The translations under genes were made by a program, and so were the position numbers. Positions 59,274-64,000 of a DNA stretch of 64,000 bases are shown here, piece after piece. Location of the stretch: contig OX579636.1 in assembly GCA_951230915.1 (NCBI GenBank), positions 34,841,567 to 34,905,566 of the forward strand, read 5' to 3'. Positions within the stretch are counted from its first letter, which is position 1. Each line of letters starts with the position of its first letter. This stretch comes from Antitrichia curtipendula (taxonomy: Eukaryota; Streptophyta; Bryopsida; Hypnales; Leucodontaceae). The notes beneath the pieces are model-generated. The model was given only the letters and a program-made list of their open reading frames with translations. It was not told the origin of the DNA and ran no database searches.

Positions 59274-60201
59274 ATGGCTCCAAAGAGGAAGAAGGTTTGG
59301 AAACGAGATGAGAGCGCCAAGGATGCAAGAAGAGCTAGAAAAAAGACAGAGAATGAAAGAAATGCCGAAGCAAACGCCAAAGCAAGGATAGAAGAAAGTG
59401 TTGTTTCCAAATTGGAGAGAGAAAGGGCATCCATTTCTCCCCCCATTACTATGAGTGAGGAGGTGGAATCCTCTCCTCTAGTTAAGGCAATGGAGAATGG
59501 ATTTCTTGATGACTTGAAAAACTTTCGTATAAAAGATCACAAGTTCTTGGTTCCAATTCTTCTTAACTCCTCCAATGTCTATGTTGCATACATCATACAT
59601 GCCTTGCAAGAGTACTTTCACTCTATTACAGATGATGAGCTAGCGAAAGGAAGAGCAGATAGAGCAGTCACCTATTTTGAAGGTAATTTTTTTACTTGTA
59701 AATTTTTTTTAATGCAATATATGCTTTAGAGTTTCATCAATGCAATGTCCATTGTATTGGGTGTAATCTTTTGCGGTTGAGCTCTTCTTTTGTACATGCT
59801 TTTAATGTGAATTTCTTTCGTTTCATTCTCAAGACTTTCTTTTCTTTTCAACATTGCATTGTGTAGGTGATGAATGGGAGACATTTGAGTTTCAAAGAGC
59901 AATCCATCTCACTTACCTTCTTCAAGCTAATGACTTCTATTATGCAAGAAGTTTATGGGAGGAGGAAAATATATGGAAAGAGGATTGGAAGACTAGACGT
60001 TTGGGTAAGTGGAAACTTCTACATCCTCTCAAGACCAAAGAAATGCAAGATCGATTGAAAAAGAGAGCTACGGAGGAAGAAGAGATTCAAACAATGGAAG
60101 AAGGTACAACATCATCCGCAACACAAGGCATGAAGAAGGGTAAGGCCAAACCAAAGCCCAAAAGAAAAGCAAGAGGCAAAGGAAAGGGGAAGGCAAAATG
60201 A
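59274..60201 (+). CDS. Second ORF of the Mutator-like element, function unknown
   Basis: Two exons, 59274-59682 and 59867-60201, with a GT-AG intron and matching phase, encode 247 residues with no stops. The start MAPKRKKVWKRDE is the first ATG of the frame after a probable leader intron. The N-terminus (about 1-60) is rich in Lys, Arg and Glu and probably helical. The middle (about 70-180) is a mixed domain with FLDDLKNFRIKDHKFLVPIL and YLLQANDFYYARSLWEEE. The end is very basic (KGKAKPKPKRKARGKGKGK), suggesting nuclear localisation or nucleic-acid binding. I recognise no family. Its stop codon lies about 125 bases from that of the convergent transposase, the same layout as mudrA and mudrB in maize MuDR. 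Confidence 0.65.
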
Positions 60202-60325
60202 TAGGTAGTTCATATTCACATGATCATGTCCCTACTATTATGTAGTATCTTTCTTTGGTTCTATATAGTTCTTTACTCTATGTAATATCAAATACATTGT
60301 CTATTATAAAGTATGTCTTCTTCTT

Positions 60326-63300
60326 CTACGTACATTTCAAATGTCTGTGACAATTACGGCAAGACACTATTGTGTCTCCTTTCTCTACCATACTTCTAGT
60401 AAAACACTTATCACAGACAACCTTCGGAATGCGGGGGAAAATTGTTCTCTTCCTTTTTGAAGTTGATACCATCTTATGAGGTGGAGGTGTCACTTGAGGT
60501 TTAGGGTGCCTTGTAAGTGAGTTTTTCTCTTCTTCTATTTTGTCTTTATGTTTTGAAGTCCTACCATGTCCCATTCTCGTACGTTGTACATTTTCTTGAA
60601 TAGATGCAATAGAACCTTTACTTGGGAGTGAAATACGGGAAGGTCTTTCAAATGTGAAAGGCTCTGTGATAGAATACAAACATCCTTTGATGGCTTCAAT
60701 CTTGTACTTCATTTCTTCTTCCCCATATTTTCCAATACTTGACTTCACTTCCAAAAGCATTGATTCCATGTCACGGATAACTTGTAATAAATCTTCACCA
60801 TCTCCAACCGTTGATGTACAATCATTCATGAAGTCTTCATTGTGGACATCTCCTACTATAGGCTCAATAGGATATTCAACATTTGCATTGGTAGATGTAG
60901 GTTCTTCATCAACACTCAAGTGTTGATAAAACTCTTTCAATATCAATTGCAAGGCAAGAATGTGCTTACATGTTGATGTAGTAGAGGCACAATCACAGAA
61001 ATGAGTACGTAGGGACACTGTGTACTTAGTATTAGGAGAAGTCTCGCTTGCAATATGAAATATTCTGTGATTGACATCTACTTCTTCCAAAACATCTTGA
61101 GGCACACTTTGATACTTCTGGAATAGCCTCTGCGCACTTGCTAAACGGCGTCGATGTGATTTATCGTTTGCTCTTCTTGAAAACCTTCCGGAATCACCTG
61201 TAGTTATTAAAAAAAATTTAGAATATGAAATATGACTGAATCTTAAATTCCCACACATTACAAAAACAAGAACTAGACATCAATAATAATAGAAGTACTC
61301 ACTTATAACTTGAACTTGTTTGAAGTGGTCCACAAGGGTAGGCCCTCCAGTTCGACTTCCATCTGCTGCACTCCCAATGATGGCAACAAGCAAATCTCGA
61401 ATTGATCGATTTACCTTTCCTTGAAGAAGAGTATATTTAATCCACTCCCAATGTCTTTCCACATGATTTGTTGTGTCTACACCCCCATATTCAAACAATC
61501 TTCCAAACTTTGGCTACATCGTCCTCCATGGCACTTCACTATTTGCCCAACCACAAGTTATGTATTCCTCCACTCCAAGAATGTGCTCAAAGTCTCTATA
61601 GAATATCCTCAAATTTTCTTGAAAATGATCTTCTTGTGGACAATTCAATAGTACATGAAGGCTTTGCCAAACCCTATCCTTCTCCGATATAGGTACACGT
61701 GTTAGGAGATTTTCACTCCATGCCTTCATAACATGGAACCAACATAACAATACACGTCCTGCAACTTGTTCTTCTCCAAGTTTTCCATCTTTCCAACAAT
61801 GAATGTCATTGTCCACAACTTGTGTAATGGCATTCAAAGACGTCTTGTGTTTGTCAATAATGAATGCCGATGGTCTAACATCTCCTATGTTGGCAAAAAC
61901 ATGTACCAATGCCAATTCTATAGCTATTCCTTCATGACCTCCACCTTTGTCTTTCGTACATAACATATAAAAAATGGGCATGGCTTTTCCATCTTGGTTT
62001 GGAACAACTGCGGCATATAGAGGTAAGTCATATTGATTAGTTTTGAAAGTTGAATCGAATGCCCATGAATTACCCCTTGAGAATCGTTTGGCATTAGTCC
62101 TCATAAAATCGTCTTGTATTACAACAACAAAAGGTCGTTGCTGAGGGTCTTCATGCTCAGGACAATACTTCTGGTAAAAAATTACCTTCCCTTGTTTTTG
62201 AAGGCGAATGACTTCCACATTGGCAGCATCCCAGTCATCTACTCTTAATGCATCTGCAAAAACAAACAAATATATATGACAAAATTCCAAGCTAAAAAAA
62301 CATATAGAAAACTGCACTTAATAAATAAGGGAGTAAGGTACATACCATTCAACTTCATGAAGTAGGATAGTTGCTCAACTTCCTTTGGAATAAGAAAAAA
62401 ACGATACGTTGCACGCTCCGTGTCTGGAACCATAGCTTGCATTTTTGTTTCTTCTCGAACGGAGACCAATGCTACAGTAGATGTAGAAATCATATGCTTC
62501 AAATTCTCTGTTGCAAAAGAAATAACCAATGGATGTATTGGTAAAAACATATTGTCAATTTCTGTACCTGGATGATGTCCACTGTGCTTTGAATGCACAA
62601 ATATATTTGCTTCCGTGGAGACCTCTAGTTCTGTACAGCATTTCGTCTTTCCAAGAGGCACCACCACTTTAATTCGAAATTCACATTGGCATTTCATAGA
62701 CTTCCTTTCTCTTCTACAAGTGGAAATGCAAACATCTTTTTCTTTTGTCCTCTTCCTTGATCTTTTTGTCCCACCTCTATGACATTGATAATAGGTCACC
62801 TTATGATGCTTTGCAAGTTTTGATTTATAAACATGCCTCACTACAATGTGAGTCTTGCATATGTCATCTAGTTTGTCATTTACAAGTTCACAAGGGACAT
62901 TGTGGACCTCATCCCAAAGTTGCATTTCTTGACAATGTGGACAAGATTTAATACAATTCTCAATATATAATGGAGAAATCCCTCCAACCCTTTGATCCAT
63001 GATCCACTTCCTTCGTATAGCGGACATTGTGGCATGTAGCGATAAATGCTTACCACTAAGATCAACATGTGAGGTAGATACTATATAGGACCACATTTCG
63101 GAATGAGGTATTACTCTTTCTTTCATGTCACTTGAAGTTGAAAGAGCAACTCCATGAACTGTCTCTACCATCTTCAAAGTATTTTGAAGTTTCATCCATC
63201 GTGCTTGAGTGTAGAGAGGATCATCAACATCTATAGATCTCCCATGGCTTGTAAGAAGTGGACGAAAATTTCCGTCTACTTCACGAATTTCTTGAAAGGT

Positions 63301-63690
63301 AGGAAATTTTTGATTTTGTAAAGAAATAATCATAAGATCTCTACTTGCAAGAGTAAATTGAACAAACTTTGTAGAAGACTCTATAGGAACATCATCAAAA
63401 GAAAGTTTTGAAGGCTCATCTATGAAATGTGGTAAGGTGGTTGTCATGAAATGTGATTGTCCTCCAACATCTTCTACCCTTGTGCGGTCCATATCTTCAT
63501 CAGAACCAGAACTTGATTCGAAATCAGACAAGTGGAAGTAGACGTCTTCGATTGTTGTAGAAGAAGTGGGAAGATGACCTCCTGATGATGCATGAAGTAT
63601 GTCTTCTACTCCAAGTATGTACTCCACGTCATCCTCAAAATCACTAGGACAAAAAGAATCATCTTCCATGAAGTCAATGTCTTCCTCCAT
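60326..63690 (-). pseudogene. Mutator-like (MULE) transposase with SWIM zinc finger, one nonsense codon
   Basis: Three exons (63690-62346, 62253-61303 and 61197-60326), with GT-AG introns and perfect phase, give 1,056 codons including the stop. The N-terminus is acidic (MEEDIDFMEDDSF). A cysteine/histidine-rich DNA-binding-like region follows, with CQCEFRIKV and HSKHSGHHPG. The MULE core has AFDSTFKTNQYDLP (Asp about 515), SAFIIDKHKTSL (Asp about 582), CWFHVMKAW and DTTNHVERHW (Glu about 714). The SWIM finger has CDC at about 833-835 and CKH at about 842-844. The end has C-x2-C pairs. A single in-frame TAG (61514-61516, codon about 695), probably from TGG, interrupts it before the third catalytic residue. 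Without it the gene would be complete, so this is a very recent pseudogene or depends on readthrough. Confidence 0.88.
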
Positions 63691-64000
63691 GATGAAGCAA
63701 AAGTTGGAAACTAGAAATTGAAGTGCTCAATATCCTAAAACTAGAGAAGGAAAGATCCCAACAACATTCCTTCAAGTGTTTAGAAGAACACTTTCTCAAC
63801 AACCCTAAATCTTTAAGGCAAGTAGTGTAAGTGTTGAAAATAAATGAAGTGTGGGTGAGGAACTTAAAAATGAAACCCTAAATCCTAAACCTTAAGAAAA
63901 GAAGATCATAACAACAACCCTACAAGTGTTTACAAGAGCACTCTCTCTACAACCCTAAATGTCAAAGCCAACAAGAACAAGTGTTGAAAAGAAAAGGATT
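63691..64000. other. 5' region of the Mutator-like transposase gene
   Basis: It contains two partly duplicated blocks ('caacaaccctaaat' near 63800 and 'acaaccctaaat' near 63950, each preceded by 'aagtgttt..aagarcact'). This could be leader sequence or the subterminal repeats of the element. The true end probably lies beyond the window. Confidence 0.35.

Noticed and set aside
60654..60926. 90-codon plus-strand frame
   Set aside because: It is antisense to exon 3 of the Mutator-like transposase.
1..64000. tRNA, rRNA or other structured RNA genes
   Set aside because: No convincing cloverleaf, A/B box pair or rRNA stretch was noticed by eye; a covariance-model scan would be needed to exclude them.

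Overview
This window is nuclear DNA from a land plant. The evidence is spliceosomal genes with GT-AG introns and plant-specific families: a TIR-NBS-LRR immune receptor, a 16-cysteine thaumatin-like protein, an organellar RecA, a membrane-anchored ubiquitin-fold protein and the COX16 assembly factor. TIR-NBS-LRR genes are missing from grasses. Gene density is low (four intact or apparently intact host genes in 64 kb) and the intergenic DNA is AT-rich and full of nested transposons. A non-flowering lineage is plausible but is not proven by the sequence.

Layout. 1-5 kb: repeat fragments, an LTR-like end, and a decayed coiled-coil ORF split by a 1,170-bp CACTA-type element. 5.3-6.4 kb: two hairpin-type MITEs. 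8.1-13.4 kb (minus): a TIR-NBS-LRR pseudogene with a large tandem LRR array. 14.8-15.7 kb: a possible unrecognised spliced gene. 16.7-17.6 kb: a TTAA-bounded MITE and a Stowaway-like element. 18.3-20.7 kb (minus): a complete thaumatin-like gene. 22.0-26.2 kb: a pile of TTAA-bounded elements, one interrupted by a pogo-like transposon with a dead transposase. 27-31 kb: more TTAA and AGGT families. 31.9-37.0 kb (plus): a 14-exon RecA gene. 37.6-39.2 kb: a MITE containing a Harbinger-like element that contains a large foldback. 41.6-42.6 kb: a hAT-like relic. 46.1-47.1 kb: a second long TTAA element. 52.1-53.2 kb (plus): a MUB gene with an unusual hydrophobic tail. 55.0-55.7 kb: a pogo/Tigger-like MITE. 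56.9-57.7 kb (minus): COX16. 59.3-63.7 kb: a Mutator-like element with a SWIM-domain transposase and a second, convergent ORF.

The host genes do not form a pathway: RecA serves organelle DNA, COX16 serves mitochondrial respiratory assembly, MUB acts at the plasma membrane, and the thaumatin-like protein and the dead TNL belong to defence. Most of the novelty lies in the transposons. The most notable is a family of elements bounded by TTAA, with ends beginning CCC. Its TTAA target duplication can be read from a related uninterrupted copy in the same window, which resembles piggyBac behaviour. The second is a two-gene Mutator-like element arranged like maize MuDR.

Intron-exon models were built by hand from splice signals, reading-frame continuity and family similarity. 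No alignment or search was run.
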